This document shows positions 1 through 9,734 of a stretch of DNA of 64,000 nucleotides, one piece after another. Origin of the DNA: Chryseosolibacter sp964551035 (lineage in GTDB: Bacteria > Bacteroidota > Bacteroidia > Cytophagales > Cyclobacteriaceae); the NCBI GenBank assembly GCA_964551035.1, contig CAZKBK010000021.1, positions 1 through 64,000 of the forward strand, read 5' to 3'. Numbering within the stretch: position 1 is the first letter of the stretch; each line of letters starts with the position of its first letter. A program made the position numbers and the translations under genes. The notes under the pieces were generated by a model. It did no database searches, was not told the DNA's origin, and worked only from the letters and a program-made list of their open reading frames with translations.

Positions 1-3000
1 GGCGGTACAGTGGCGATAAACGATACCTTCACCAACGGTCAGAAGATCGTGGAGACGCTGGGCAACCCGACGGATGCCCCGATCACGGTAACTTACACCT
101 TCCAGGTATCGGCCAACGGATGCACCAACCCGACGACACAGCAGACAACGATCGTTGTGAACCCAAGACCGATTGGCATCACGAACACCGTCACCGTATG
201 CAGTGATGAGGTCGCTCCCGCTTCTATTCTCTTTACTACCTCGCCCGCATCCATTGAAGCGGCGTACTATACGATAGCTGTCAATGCAAGTGGGCTCACC
301 CAAACTATGGGTAGTTCCTCCGCTGGCACAGGTAAATCCGCAAATGAACTTGTCGGGGACGCATGGCGGAACACCGGCAACACTAATGTCACCGTTATTT
401 ACACGGTAACACCATACAGTTCATCCGGATGCGCGGGTACCCCCTTTGCCGTAAATCTTGTCGTTCGGCCCGAGCCAGTAATGAATTCGGGACTGAGTAA
501 GGCAATCTGCAGCGACCAGACGTCCGGTATTACATTGAGTACGAACGGCTCGAGCATTGGGGCATCCACCTACACGATCAACAGCATCAGCGTGGCTTCG
601 GGGCTGACGCCGGCATCGGGCAACGCGTCGATCGGCGCAGGACAGCCAGCCGATGCCATCGAGGACGACGTGTTCACCAACACGACCGCTGGTCCGCTCA
701 CGGTTGTCTACAACATTACGCCCGTTAGCGGCGGGACTCCCGGATGCGGTGGGGACGCCATCGACATTACACTGACCATCACCCCCGAACCGGTGGTAAG
801 CCCTGCCCTGAATGCGACGGTTTGCAGCGATGATGCGGCGGGTATCCTGCTTGCCACCAATGGATCAAGTGTAGGTGCTACGAGTTATAATATTACAGCG
901 ACCGTTGCCGGCGGGCTTTCAGGAACGGCTACGACGGGCAGCGGACTGGGCGACAATGCGATACTCAACGATGTATTCACGAACACGACCAGTTCGCCAT
1001 TGACGGTGATCTATCATGTAACGCCGTTGAATGGCACCTGCTCCGGCAATACTGTTGACATTACGCTGACGGTTAATCCCGAGCCGGTGGTGAGCGCGGC
1101 GTTAAACCGGACCGTTTGCAGCGATGACCTTAACGGAATTACGCTTGCCACCAACGGCACCAGCATCGAGGCGGCGACCTATAATATTACGGGTGCGACG
1201 GTGGCGTCTGGTTTGACGGGCACAGCCACCACGGGCAATGGCTTGTTGGCCAATGCCATCTTCAACGATGTGTTCACCAATACGAGCAATGCAAACAAGA
1301 CGGTCCAGTACAGCGTTACACCGGTAAGTTCATCAGGTTGTTTGGGAAATGCGCGTATCGTGACGCTTACGGTTCGTCCGGAGCCGGTCATGAACGCTTC
1401 GCTAAACGCCACGGTATGTTCGGACAATGTGGCCGGAATAACGTTTTCTACGAACGGCTCGAGCATTGGGGCATCCACCTACACGATCAACAGCATCAGC
1501 GTGGCTTCGGGGCTGACGCCGGCATCGGGCAACGCGTCGATCGGCACAGGTAAGGCTGCCCATGCGATCCTCAACGACGTTTACACCAACGTTACGGGAG
1601 GACCGCTCTCAGTCGTTTACAATGTGTCACCGATATCGGAGTCAGGATGTGCGGGTAATGCGCTGAGTATTACGCTGACGGTGATACCGGAACCCGTGGC
1701 TGACAATACGTTGGAAGGTCTGGTCTGCAGTGATACGCCCTTCTCCTACGATCCTCAAAATAATGTGCTCAACGTTTCCGCGACATTCACATGGACCGCG
1801 AGCTATCCTTCCGGACTTACCGGCGGGGCGGCGAGCGGCGCGGGTTTGGTGTCCGGCAGCCTTAACAATCTCACGGACGAGATTCTCAACGCCGTCTACA
1901 CGCTTACCCCGGTAAGCTCGGTTGGAACTTGTTTGGGAAGTACTTTCACGATTACCGTTCCGATCCGGCCTGAGCCGGTGGGTGTGGCGGATGCAGCGTC
2001 CGTTTGCAGCGACGTGGCCGTGAATTACAACCTGATCAATAATGTGGCCATTCTTGGAAACAATGTCGGCGGCACGTTCTCCTGGGTGGCAGGAAATAAC
2101 CCAAATGTCACCGGCGAGAGTTTGACATCGCAAGCCGGCGGCATTATCACAGACGTGTTGAATAACGTTACCAACACGCCGCAAAATGTTCAATATACGG
2201 TTACACCGACGAGCGCGGCCGGCTGTGTCGGCGACCCGTTCGTGGTCACCATCACGGTTAACCCCGAGCCGGTCGGATTGAACGCATCGACGGTGATCTG
2301 CAGCGACCTCGATGTTGACTACGATCTGCAACTGAACGTTGACAACACTGGAAACAATCTCCCTGCAACCTTTAACTGGAGCGCGGCGCCAAATGCCGAC
2401 GTAGTAGGGGAAGGCAACCTGGTGAAAACAGCAAGCGTGATCGATGACGTCTTACTCAACAATACAAATGCTGCGGAAACGGTGATATACACTGTCAATC
2501 CAATGACTGCCGGCACCGGCTGCGCCGGAAACCCATTTACGATTACGGTCACCGTCAATCCACGCGCTAAGATATCGGCAGGCTCAGACCTGGCGGTGTG
2601 TGAGGACCTGTTGTCGATTCAATTGGAGGGGGCCATCAACTACGCTCCGGGTGGTGTTGTTTGGAGTGGCGGCATGGGAACATTCTCCGCCGTAGGTGAC
2701 CCGACTGCTGACTATTCATTCGATGCTTCAGAGATTGACGGCTCAGTGGCGCTAACGATCACCGCAATCGACCCGGACGGCGCCGGCCCATGTCCCCAGG
2801 AAACGGATGTAATGACGCTACAGGTCAATCCGCTACCTGTTGTCGTGTTCACGGGACTGCCGATTCCACCTCCGCTTCCGGCTCCTCAAATTTCTCAGAT
2901 TGCAGAGAACAACATTGCCATACAATTGACAGGGAACAACGCGGGAGGAATCTTCACCATTTCGCCCGACTCGTCCAACATTGGGAGTACGTTTATCAAT

Positions 3001-5694
3001 ACGGTTGACCGGGTCACGTTTGATCCGGATGCGGCGGTACTTGGTCCCAACTACATTCGTTATACCTATACCGATGACAACGGTTGTACCAATTACGACG
3101 AGCAATTGATCTTCGTCAACCCGGTTACAGAAATTGATTTTACTATCCAGGGAGCCACGGTTGACCCATCTCGTTTCTATGAGCTTTGCGCTGACATCGG
3201 TCTGGTGCCCTTGTTTGGCGACCCGCCGGTAATCACGGGTAAAGCGCCGGAGACTCAATTCTCGGCCGTGCCGCTTGGTCCTGGTGAGCCCCTGGTGCCG
3301 CTCACTATAATTGACGGCCAGTATTACATTGATACGGATGGCCTCGCGTCTGGATTGTACGGTATCAAGTATACCTATCGGAATGCTTTTGATGCCATTA
3401 CGGAGACGATCCGTTATGTGAAGATCCTCGCCAGTCCGGTTGCAAAGTTTTCCTCCTTTAACAATTGCATCGCCAGCGATGTAGTTTTCACCGACGAATC
3501 CGTTGTAAACCCCACGCCATTTGCCACCTCCATCATCGGTTGGCAATGGGATTTTGACGACGGCGTAATTTCAAATGCGCGGGATCCGCGCCATAAATAC
3601 GAAAAGGCCGAACAGTATGATGTTACATTGCGCGTGACTACCGATCAGGGTTGCTCCAGTACGACTGCCGCCCTGGAAAATACCATCAGCGTTGGCGATG
3701 AGCCGAAAGCGGATTTCAAATGGTCGTCGATCTGTAACAACGACTTCACCAAGTTTGAGGATCTCTCGAACCCCGGAAATATCAGTGTGATCACGGATTA
3801 TGTTTGGGTGTTCGACGACAACGATACGCTGACCGGGCCGGCAGGCCAACTAATCGGCACCGATTTCCACGATGGCCGAACCGACACCGAAACCACTTTT
3901 GACGACCCGGCTCACAAGTACGACAACTACGGCACTTACCAGGTGCAACTCACGGTTTTCACCAATACGGGTTGCACCGATACGATCAGCAAGACGGTGT
4001 TCATCCTTCCGTACCCGACGGTTACGCCGCTCACCGATTCGGCGTACTTTGAAGACTTTGAGTCGTCCGACGGTGGGTGGATAGCCGAGGCCATTGCGCG
4101 CAGGAGCAACCCTGGCGTCTTAAGTGATACGAGTTGGATTTGGGGAATACCAACGGGGATACACATCAACTCCGAACCAAATCCCCGCATGGCCTGGTGG
4201 ACGGGCAAGAATTTCGCTAATCCGGACGACGGGGTAACTTCCTACTTCTCCAACGAGTTCTCCGTGGTAAATGGGCCCTGTTTTGACCTGAGCGAATTGA
4301 CCAGGCCCATGATTTCGTTGGACTACATTTCCGATTCAGACATCAACGACGGCGCTGTGCTGCAGTACTCCATCGATGGCGGGAACAACTGGGCGACGGT
4401 GGGTGACAATATTGGAGGAGACAAGGCGCGGGGAATTAACTGGTTCAATGCCAGCAGCGTCTTTGCAAATCCTGGTGACCAACCGATCGGGCAGTACGCA
4501 TGGACGGGCACCGCTGAAACGCATCCCGGTCAGGAAGGGGAGTGGAAGAACTCGCGCTACAACCTTGACATGATCCCTCCGGCGAGCAGAAGCCAGGTCC
4601 GTTTGCGCGTCGCGTTCGCAAGCAATGATGGCAGTCCGGGTCTTGGCCCTTACTACGGGTTTGCGTTTGACAATGTGTTTGTGGGCGACAAGAAGCGCAA
4701 GGTCCTCGTGGAACACTTTACCAACATCGCCAGCGCCAATGTTCGTGCCGGTAGCCATTACCTTGACCAGTTGTACTTTAAGAACTCAAAGTCGCGCGAG
4801 CCCGATTTCTTCAAGATACAATACCACATGGATGTGCCGGGGGCTGACTCAATCAACCGGTCCAATCCCACGGATCCGGGTGCACGGGCGTTCTGGTATG
4901 ACGTTCCGATGCCGCCTTATTCGATCATGGACGGTATACGCGGTCGCTACTATGGAGTGGACTTCAACGGAGATCATGCGTTTATTGATGCCATTGAGCT
5001 TGACCGGCGCGCGCTTGAGGACCCCGCGTTCGTGATTGACAACATTGTGTTCGACCCGACCGCCCCGGGCGGTGTCCTTCGCGCTTCCCTGGATTTTGTG
5101 TACATCGATTCCACCAACAGCCTGTCTAACCCCGTGATCTTCCAGGCTGCCCTGGTTGAAGGCGAGATCGCCGGTGATTCGAACGTCGTCCGCAAACTAT
5201 TGATGAACCCTGAAGGCTTTAGAGTCGCTCGCACGTGGGCAGCATCCGACGTACAGTCGATCAACATTGACTACACCATCGATGTGCCCATCAGCGATCC
5301 GGAGAATTTGTACATGGTTGCATTTGCCCAAGATCAGGTCACGCAGGAAATCTATCAGGCGGAGATTGTGAAAGCCCCTGTGAAAGTCGGCATTTCTACT
5401 GTTAGCATTGTCGACGACCCCCTCACGGCGGAGATTCGGGATCTCGCTGTTTACCCTAACCCGGCGTCTCACCAACTTAACTTCTACCTGCAAAACCCGC
5501 TAAAGGGATCCTATCAATGGGATCTGATTGATCAGCGCGGTGTAAGCGTGCTTCAGGGGCGGGTTAATCAGGACCTGTCGGTGCCGCAACAGATTGAGTT
5601 GGGCGGACTCTCGAATGGCCTGTACTTCCTCCGCATCAGGAATGCGGACCACATTGTGTTCTACCGCAAGATCGCCGTATTGAACAGCAGGTGA
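1..5694 (+). CDS. Giant T9SS-secreted adhesin with PKD-like repeats (5' truncated)
   Basis: The frame is open from base 1, so the true start lies upstream and at least 1,897 residues are visible. Bases about 160-2560 encode eight tandem repeats of 93-105 residues, each with a Pro-Glu-Pro-Val-like linker and a Cys-Ser-Asp motif. These resemble the PKD-like domains of Bacteroidota surface proteins. Two ordinary PKD domains follow (about 3440-4010; WQWDFDDG and VWVFDDN signatures). Next come a jelly-roll-like segment, an Omp28-like segment beginning KVLVEHFTN (about 4700), and a T9SS type A sorting domain over the last 80 residues (VYPNPA, then GLYFLRI). The protein is therefore expected on the cell surface or released, acting in adhesion or gliding-type contact; this role is inferred. 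The first GTG in frame is at 10, but nothing supports it as a start. The stop codon directly abuts that of the convergent kinase gene. Confidence 0.9.
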   Translation, partial: GGTVAINDTFTNGQKIVETLGNPTDAPITVTYTFQVSANGCTNPTTQQTTIVVNPRPIGITNTVTVCSDEVAPASILFTTSPASIEAAYYTIAVNASGLTQTMGSSSAGTGKSANELVGDAWRNTGNTNVTVIYTVTPYSSSGCAGTPFAVNLVVRPEPVMNSGLSKAICSDQTSGITLSTNGSSIGASTYTINSISVASGLTPASGNASIGAGQPADAIEDDVFTNTTAGPLTVVYNITPVSGGTPGCGGDAIDITLTITPEPVVSPALNATVCSDDAAGILLATNGSSVGATSYNITATVAGGLSGTATTGSGLGDNAILNDVFTNTTSSPLTVIYHVTPLNGTCSGNTVDITLTVNPEPVVSAALNRTVCSDDLNGITLATNGTSIEAATYNITGATVASGLTGTATTGNGLLANAIFNDVFTNTSNANKTVQYSVTPVSSSGCLGNARIVTLTVRPEPVMNASLNATVCSDNVAGITFSTNGSSIGASTYTINSISVASGLTPASGNASIGTGKAAHAILNDVYTNVTGGPLSVVYNVSPISESGCAGNALSITLTVIPEPVADNTLEGLVCSDTPFSYDPQNNVLNVSATFTWTASYPSGLTGGAASGAGLVSGSLNNLTDEILNAVYTLTPVSSVGTCLGSTFTITVPIRPEPVGVADAASVCSDVAVNYNLINNVAILGNNVGGTFSWVAGNNPNVTGESLTSQAGGIITDVLNNVTNTPQNVQYTVTPTSAAGCVGDPFVVTITVNPEPVGLNASTVICSDLDVDYDLQLNVDNTGNNLPATFNWSAAPNADVVGEGNLVKTASVIDDVLLNNTNAAETVIYTVNPMTAGTGCAGNPFTITVTVNPRAKISAGSDLAVCEDLLSIQLEGAINYAPGGVVWSGGMGTFSAVGDPTADYSFDASEIDGSVALTITAIDPDGAGPCPQETDVMTLQVNPLPVVVFTGLPIPPPLPAPQISQIAENNIAIQLTGNNAGGIFTISPDSSNIGSTFINTVDRVTFDPDAAVLGPNYIRYTYTDDNGCTNYDEQLIFVNPVTEIDFTIQGATVDPSRFYELCADIGLVPLFGDPPVITGKAPETQFSAVPLGPGEPLVPLTIIDGQYYIDTDGLASGLYGIKYTYRNAFDAITETIRYVKILASPVAKFSSFNNCIASDVVFTDESVVNPTPFATSIIGWQWDFDDGVISNARDPRHKYEKAEQYDVTLRVTTDQGCSSTTAALENTISVGDEPKADFKWSSICNNDFTKFEDLSNPGNISVITDYVWVFDDNDTLTGPAGQLIGTDFHDGRTDTETTFDDPAHKYDNYGTYQVQLTVFTNTGCTDTISKTVFILPYPTVTPLTDSAYFEDFESSDGGWIAEAIARRSNPGVLSDTSWIWGIPTGIHINSEPNPRMAWWTGKNFANPDDGVTSYFSNEFSVVNGPCFDLSELTRPMISLDYISDSDINDGAVLQYSIDGGNNWATVGDNIGGDKARGINWFNASSVFANPGDQPIGQYAWTGTAETHPGQEGEWKNSRYNLDMIPPASRSQVRLRVAFASNDGSPGLGPYYGFAFDNVFVGDKKRKVLVEHFTNIASANVRAGSHYLDQLYFKNSKSREPDFFKIQYHMDVPGADSINRSNPTDPGARAFWYDVPMPPYSIMDGIRGRYYGVDFNGDHAFIDAIELDRRALEDPAFVIDNIVFDPTAPGGVLRASLDFVYIDSTNSLSNPVIFQAALVEGEIAGDSNVVRKLLMNPEGFRVARTWAASDVQSINIDYTIDVPISDPENLYMVAFAQDQVTQEIYQAEIVKAPVKVGISTVSIVDDPLTAEIRDLAVYPNPASHQLNFYLQNPLKGSYQWDLIDQRGVSVLQGRVNQDLSVPQQIELGGLSNGLYFLRIRNADHIVFYRKIAVLNSR
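540..636 (+). repeat. 97-bp perfect direct repeat, copy 1
   Basis: This stretch is identical base for base to 1449-1545, 909 bp (303 codons, three repeat units) downstream and in the same frame. Identity stops sharply at both ends (G versus C on the left, G versus A on the right). The surrounding repeat units are clearly diverged, which points to recent gene conversion or unequal exchange. Confidence 0.95.
1449..1545 (+). repeat. 97-bp perfect direct repeat, copy 2
   Basis: Second copy of the identical segment described at 540-636. It encodes the same Asn-Gly-Ser-Ser-Ile-Gly-Ala core and the following strand of a PKD-like repeat. Confidence 0.95.
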
Positions 5695-7620
5695 TCAGGC
5701 GTCCAATGCTTTTGAGAAATCGCTAATCAGGGAGTTGCATGAGGTGACGAACTCGTTCGTGGCTGCGTGGACTTCAGCAGGACGCGTTTTCTGTTTTCCG
5801 TTCTCCTCGATGAAAAGGATTGTGGCCTGCAAGCCCTGGATGCCGAGGAGCGAGAATGATGGCTTGATCTGGTGGGCCAGCCTGGCCAGCGTCTCGAGGT
5901 CGTTGGATTGGGCTGCGTGCGCCATTTGTTGGATGACGGCAGGCATCGTATCGACGAAGGTCTGCATCATATCCCGGATGAATGCCTCGTCATTGCCGGA
6001 GATCGTCTTCAAATAGGTGAGGTCATAGGCATTGGACGTCCCGGGAGCTGCGCTCGCGGGTGGCGAGGGTGTGCGGGTTTCGGTTTTGGCCGGGCGGAGT
6101 TTCAGGTCACGCACGATCTTCCTCAACAAGTCATCGGGGGTGAACGGCTTGGACAGGTAGTCGTTCATACCCGCAGAGAGGCATTTTTCAATGTCGGCGC
6201 GTGTCGCGTTGGCCGTGAGCGCGATGATGGGGGTCACGCTGCGGGGTGCCGCCATGGCGCGGATGGCCCGCGTAGCATCATAGCCGTCCATCACAGGCAT
6301 TTGCACATCCATCAGCACAAGATCGTACGCATGATTACTGACTTTCTTGACGGCAACCAGTCCGTTTTCAGCCGTGTCTACCTTACAGTCCCAGTTCTTC
6401 AGAATGCTTCGCGCGTATAACCGGTTGATATCGTTGTCTTCGACCAGGAGGATATGGAGGTCCCGTCCGAAGTTGCGGTCGGTAGGAGGAAGGGCTTTTG
6501 TTTGTGAAAAATTGGCGGACCGGCCCACGCCGTAGGGAATAATCACCGTGAACAGGGATCCCCGGTCTTCTTTGCTTTCAACGCGAATGCTACCGTCCTG
6601 AAGTTCGACAAGCTGCTTGACGATGGTGAGCCCGAGACCGCTTCCACCGTATTTTCTTGTGAAGCTGGCGTCGGCCTGGCTAAAACTTTCAAAGATGGAC
6701 TTTAGTTTTTCGGCAGGGATGCCGATACCCGTATCCCGCACGGAAAACCGAACCAGCACGCTGCCGCGTTGCTTTTTGTAGAGGTCACACCGGATTTCGA
6801 TCGCTCCCTTCGGGGTGAACTTGACGGCATTGTTGATCAGATTGACGAGGATCTGGTTAAGCCGCACGGGGTCGCCCATCAGGATAAGGTTGAGGCGCTC
6901 GTCGATGGCGTAATCCAGCTTTAGCTTTTTTTCCCGGGCTTGATAAGTAAACGTGCCGATTAGGGACGGGACAAGGTCTGTCAGGTTGAAGGCAATTCTT
7001 TCAAAGCGGAATTTCCCCGATTCGATGGCCGCCAGGTCGAGGATGTCGTTGATGATTACTTTGAGGTTTTCGGCGGAATGGCGAATGGCGTTCAAGTAAG
7101 TCTCGCGCTCCTCAGCGGCCGTCGTGTGGCCCAAAAGGTCTGCCATCCCTGCGATTCCGTTGATCGGGGTCCGGATCTCATGACTGATGTTGGCGAGAAA
7201 CTGCTCCTTTGCTTTTTGAAGCCTCAGCAATTCCTCTGCGTTTCTTTTTCGCTCGGTAATGTCCCGACAGTCCAGAATGAGCCCGCCGATCCCTTCCTTA
7301 TGTTTGAGGTTGATGGCGTTGAACTCCAGGAAGCGGTAAGTCCGCTTCGAGCTTCTGAATTGAAATTCGACTTTCTCCGTGTATGCGCGCTTCTGGCTGT
7401 GCTTGAATTTGACTTTCAGCTCCGGCAGGGAAGAAGGATGGATGTAGTCAAAAAAGTTCTTTCCGATCAGGCTCCGCGAACGATAGCCCAGCGTGTCCTT
7501 CACTGACGCGTTGTGATAGGCAATGTTTCCATCATAGTCGACGACAAAGATCAAATCGGATCCATCCTCAACTACAGCCTTGTAAAAGGATCCTTTTCTT
7601 ACGTATTGCGCCAGTGTCAT
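5695..7620 (-). CDS. Cytosolic PAS hybrid histidine kinase with receiver and Hpt domains
   Basis: The 641-residue sensor kinase has no membrane segment or signal peptide. Order: PAS (about 12-122), HisKA with the phospho-accepting His147 in the SHEIRTP box, HATPase with an N-box near 264 and the DTGIG box at 296-300, a receiver domain with Asp438, and a C-terminal Hpt domain with His583. This is a complete four-step phosphorelay module. It should sense a cytoplasmic signal through PAS and pass phosphate from His147 to Asp438 to His583. The likely final acceptor is Asp57 of the regulator encoded 4 bp upstream on the same strand (inferred from gene pairing). The ATG at 7620 fits the start of the PAS domain. 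Its stop codon immediately abuts that of the convergent adhesin gene. Confidence 0.93.
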   Translation of the reverse strand: MTLAQYVRKGSFYKAVVEDGSDLIFVVDYDGNIAYHNASVKDTLGYRSRSLIGKNFFDYIHPSSLPELKVKFKHSQKRAYTEKVEFQFRSSKRTYRFLEFNAINLKHKEGIGGLILDCRDITERKRNAEELLRLQKAKEQFLANISHEIRTPINGIAGMADLLGHTTAAEERETYLNAIRHSAENLKVIINDILDLAAIESGKFRFERIAFNLTDLVPSLIGTFTYQAREKKLKLDYAIDERLNLILMGDPVRLNQILVNLINNAVKFTPKGAIEIRCDLYKKQRGSVLVRFSVRDTGIGIPAEKLKSIFESFSQADASFTRKYGGSGLGLTIVKQLVELQDGSIRVESKEDRGSLFTVIIPYGVGRSANFSQTKALPPTDRNFGRDLHILLVEDNDINRLYARSILKNWDCKVDTAENGLVAVKKVSNHAYDLVLMDVQMPVMDGYDATRAIRAMAAPRSVTPIIALTANATRADIEKCLSAGMNDYLSKPFTPDDLLRKIVRDLKLRPAKTETRTPSPPASAAPGTSNAYDLTYLKTISGNDEAFIRDMMQTFVDTMPAVIQQMAHAAQSNDLETLARLAHQIKPSFSLLGIQGLQATILFIEENGKQKTRPAEVHAATNEFVTSCNSLISDFSKALDA

Positions 7621-7624
7621 GGTC

Positions 7625-8986
7625 CTAGATTCCCGCTTTCTCCATTTCCTTCAGGTACCTGTACAGCGAAGACTTCCCGATATTCAGCCTTCGTGATACC
7701 TCCATCACGTTGTTGTCATATTTGTTCAGGAAGTGTCGTATGATCCTGTACATGTATTGCTCCATGGTCATCTCCTGGTGCAGGAAGGACTCGATCCGGC
7801 TCGTGGTATTGAAGGTAATGTCGTGTGGCGTGATTTCTTCGCCGCTCGCCATAACCGCAGCCAGTTCAATGACCGACTTCAACTCACGGATGTTGCCGGG
7901 AAAAGGATGGGAGAGGAGTTTCTGCTGCGCTTCCTGGCTGATCTTGAATGGGGTGAGCTGATTCTCCCGCGTGAAGGTATCCAGCAGATGCTTGGCGATA
8001 AGGATGACATCGTTGCCGCGTTCGCGCAGGGGTGGCAAATGGATGGGCAGGCCCAGCAGCCGGTAGTATAGATCCTCGCGAAACCGGCCGGCTTTTACTT
8101 CCTCCGCGAGGTCGCGATGCGTTGCGGCGATCACCCTGACGTCGAGTTTGATCACCTGGTTTCCCCCGATGCGCGTAACTTCCCGCTCCTGAAGCACGCG
8201 CAGTAATTTGGCCTGAAGGCTGAGATCCATTTCCCCGATCTCATCCAGGAATACCGTCCCTTCTTCTCCCTCTTCAAACTTTCCGATACGCCTGGAAATG
8301 GCCCCCGTGAACGCCCCTTTTTCGTGTCCGAACAGCTCACTCTCGATCAGGTCGCGCGGAATGGCCGCGATGTTCACTGCGACGAACGGCTTATTCTTTC
8401 GTTTGGAATTGTAATGTATTGCTTTGGCAACCAGTTCTTTACCTGTACCTGTCTCACCTGAAATTGAAACGGAAATGTTGGTTGTGCAGGCTTTCTCAAG
8501 GAGGCCGAATATCTTCTTGATTGCCGGACTGTTGCCAATGATGCTCTTCCCGAACTCATATTTCTCAGAGATTTCCCTCTTCAGAAAGTCGATTTCCTTG
8601 ACGAGCATGCTTTTGTTGCGCGCGTGGTTCAGGGCGGTCAGAACACGGTCTTTGGTCTCATGGTCTTTTGCGATATAATCGAATGCGCCGAGCTTGAGCA
8701 GTTCAACCGCGGTGCCGATCTTTTCCTGCGCCGAAACGACAATGACGTTGATATTCGGATCGTGGGCTTTGATTTGCGCCAGCACTTTTTCGCCCGGTAT
8801 GTCGGGCAATGAGTAGTCAAGCGTGACAACGACGGGGTTTTTGTGAAGGTTGTTCAGGCATGCCTTGCCGGTCGTGAAAAATTCAACCTCAAAATCGGGG
8901 TTCAGTTCAAGAACGTACTTCAGGAACTTTGAATAAGCGGGGTCGTCTTCCACCACAAAGATCTTCACGGGGTCCTTTTCGTACAT
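7625..8986 (-). CDS. Sigma-54-dependent response regulator, NtrC family
   Basis: The 453-residue regulator has a receiver domain (acidic pair at 14-15, phospho-acceptor Asp57, Lys107), an AAA+ domain with Walker A GETGTGKE at 177-184, the sigma-54 contact loop GAFTGA at 224-229 and Walker B FLDE around 246-249, and a C-terminal Fis-type helix-turn-helix (about 415-450). It activates transcription by remodelling sigma-54 RNA polymerase. It is transcribed ahead of the PAS hybrid kinase with a 4-nt gap, so the two very likely form one two-component system. I did not find a convincing sigma-54 -24/-12 site in this window, so its targets are probably elsewhere. The 170 bases upstream hold only a weak -7-like TATTTTG on the minus strand. 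Confidence 0.95.
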   Translation of the reverse strand: MYEKDPVKIFVVEDDPAYSKFLKYVLELNPDFEVEFFTTGKACLNNLHKNPVVVTLDYSLPDIPGEKVLAQIKAHDPNINVIVVSAQEKIGTAVELLKLGAFDYIAKDHETKDRVLTALNHARNKSMLVKEIDFLKREISEKYEFGKSIIGNSPAIKKIFGLLEKACTTNISVSISGETGTGKELVAKAIHYNSKRKNKPFVAVNIAAIPRDLIESELFGHEKGAFTGAISRRIGKFEEGEEGTVFLDEIGEMDLSLQAKLLRVLQEREVTRIGGNQVIKLDVRVIAATHRDLAEEVKAGRFREDLYYRLLGLPIHLPPLRERGNDVILIAKHLLDTFTRENQLTPFKISQEAQQKLLSHPFPGNIRELKSVIELAAVMASGEEITPHDITFNTTSRIESFLHQEMTMEQYMYRIIRHFLNKYDNNVMEVSRRLNIGKSSLYRYLKEMEKAGI

Positions 8987-9157
8987 GCGGGATTTAATTT
9001 CAAGTGCGGGAAAAATGAATTTCAGGTTAGAAATGTAACAAAATATCCGCTTCCGGCGAGGCTAAAAACCCCTTCATATGCGAGAATTTTTGGCGGCGAT
9101 TGGTCGGTCAGAAAAGCGCCTCCGGAGCCGTATTGCTTTGCCTTATTTATTTGTAAT

Positions 9158-9733
9158 ATGCGCGTCTGTATGGTTCGATCCGATTGGTTTGGAAGTTCTG
9201 TGGTGCCTTTTCGGCTGGTATTCCTCATGTGGGCCGCGTTTTACGTCGAGTTGTTCTATGGCTGGCCCTTGAGCTACTTCGGCATTGCGCCGTGGACGCT
9301 GACCGGACTGGTCGGCATCTTTACGGGTCCCCTGCTTCACGGCAGCCTCGACCACCTCATTTCCAACACGGTCCCGTTACTATTTCTTGGTACCGTCCTC
9401 TACTTTTTCTATGAGCGAATCGCGGGCGTTGTCTTTTTCAGGGCATATTTCTGGACGAATATCATGGTGTGGTTGTTCGGGCGTCAGCACTCCAATCACA
9501 TTGGTGCGAGCGGCGTTGTCTACGGGCTTGCCTTTTTCTTGATTTTTTTTGGCATTTTCCGACGCGACTTTACCTCGATGATTATTTCTATCGTCGTGGT
9601 GCTGCTGTACGGGAGCGTCATATATGGTATATTGCCCAGCGATCCGCGCGTGTCGTGGGAATCGCATTTTGCCGGTGCGCTTGTGGGAATTTACAGTGCC
9701 ATCGGATTGAGTACCAAAAAGCATGTGACGTGA
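9158..9733 (+). CDS. Rhomboid family intramembrane serine protease
   Basis: The 191-residue polytopic membrane protein carries the rhomboid signature. HGSLDHLISN (61-70) supplies the helix-2 His and Asn. GASG (116-119) places the nucleophile at Ser118. His170 in ESHFAG completes the Ser-His dyad. About six hydrophobic segments are visible. Rhomboids cleave transmembrane helices inside the bilayer; the substrate here is unknown. The start is uncertain between ATG 9158 and ATG 9170, and both give nearly the same protein. It lies 1 nt upstream of holA, so the two are probably cotranscribed, although no functional link is known. Confidence 0.93.
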   Translation: MRVCMVRSDWFGSSVVPFRLVFLMWAAFYVELFYGWPLSYFGIAPWTLTGLVGIFTGPLLHGSLDHLISNTVPLLFLGTVLYFFYERIAGVVFFRAYFWTNIMVWLFGRQHSNHIGASGVVYGLAFFLIFFGIFRRDFTSMIISIVVVLLYGSVIYGILPSDPRVSWESHFAGALVGIYSAIGLSTKKHVT

Positions 9734-9734
9734 T

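Larger units (their letters stand above)
160..2560 (+). repeat. Array of eight ~300-bp PKD-like coding repeats
   Basis: The Cys codon of the Cys-Ser-Asp motif recurs at 199, 508, 823, 1117, 1417, 1726, 2005 and 2299, giving a period of 279-315 bp. Units 2 to 5 are the most alike (Asn-Gly-Ser-Ser-Ile-Gly-Ala type cores). The last three are diverged and have a different second strand. A ninth, more degenerate copy may begin near 2590 (Val-Cys-Glu-Asp). Confidence 0.85.

Noticed and set aside
1642..2331. Long minus-strand open frame inside the adhesin gene
   Set aside because: The adhesin frame shows clear domain periodicity and a T9SS end; the opposite frame has no recognisable family and is a shadow of GC-rich repeats.
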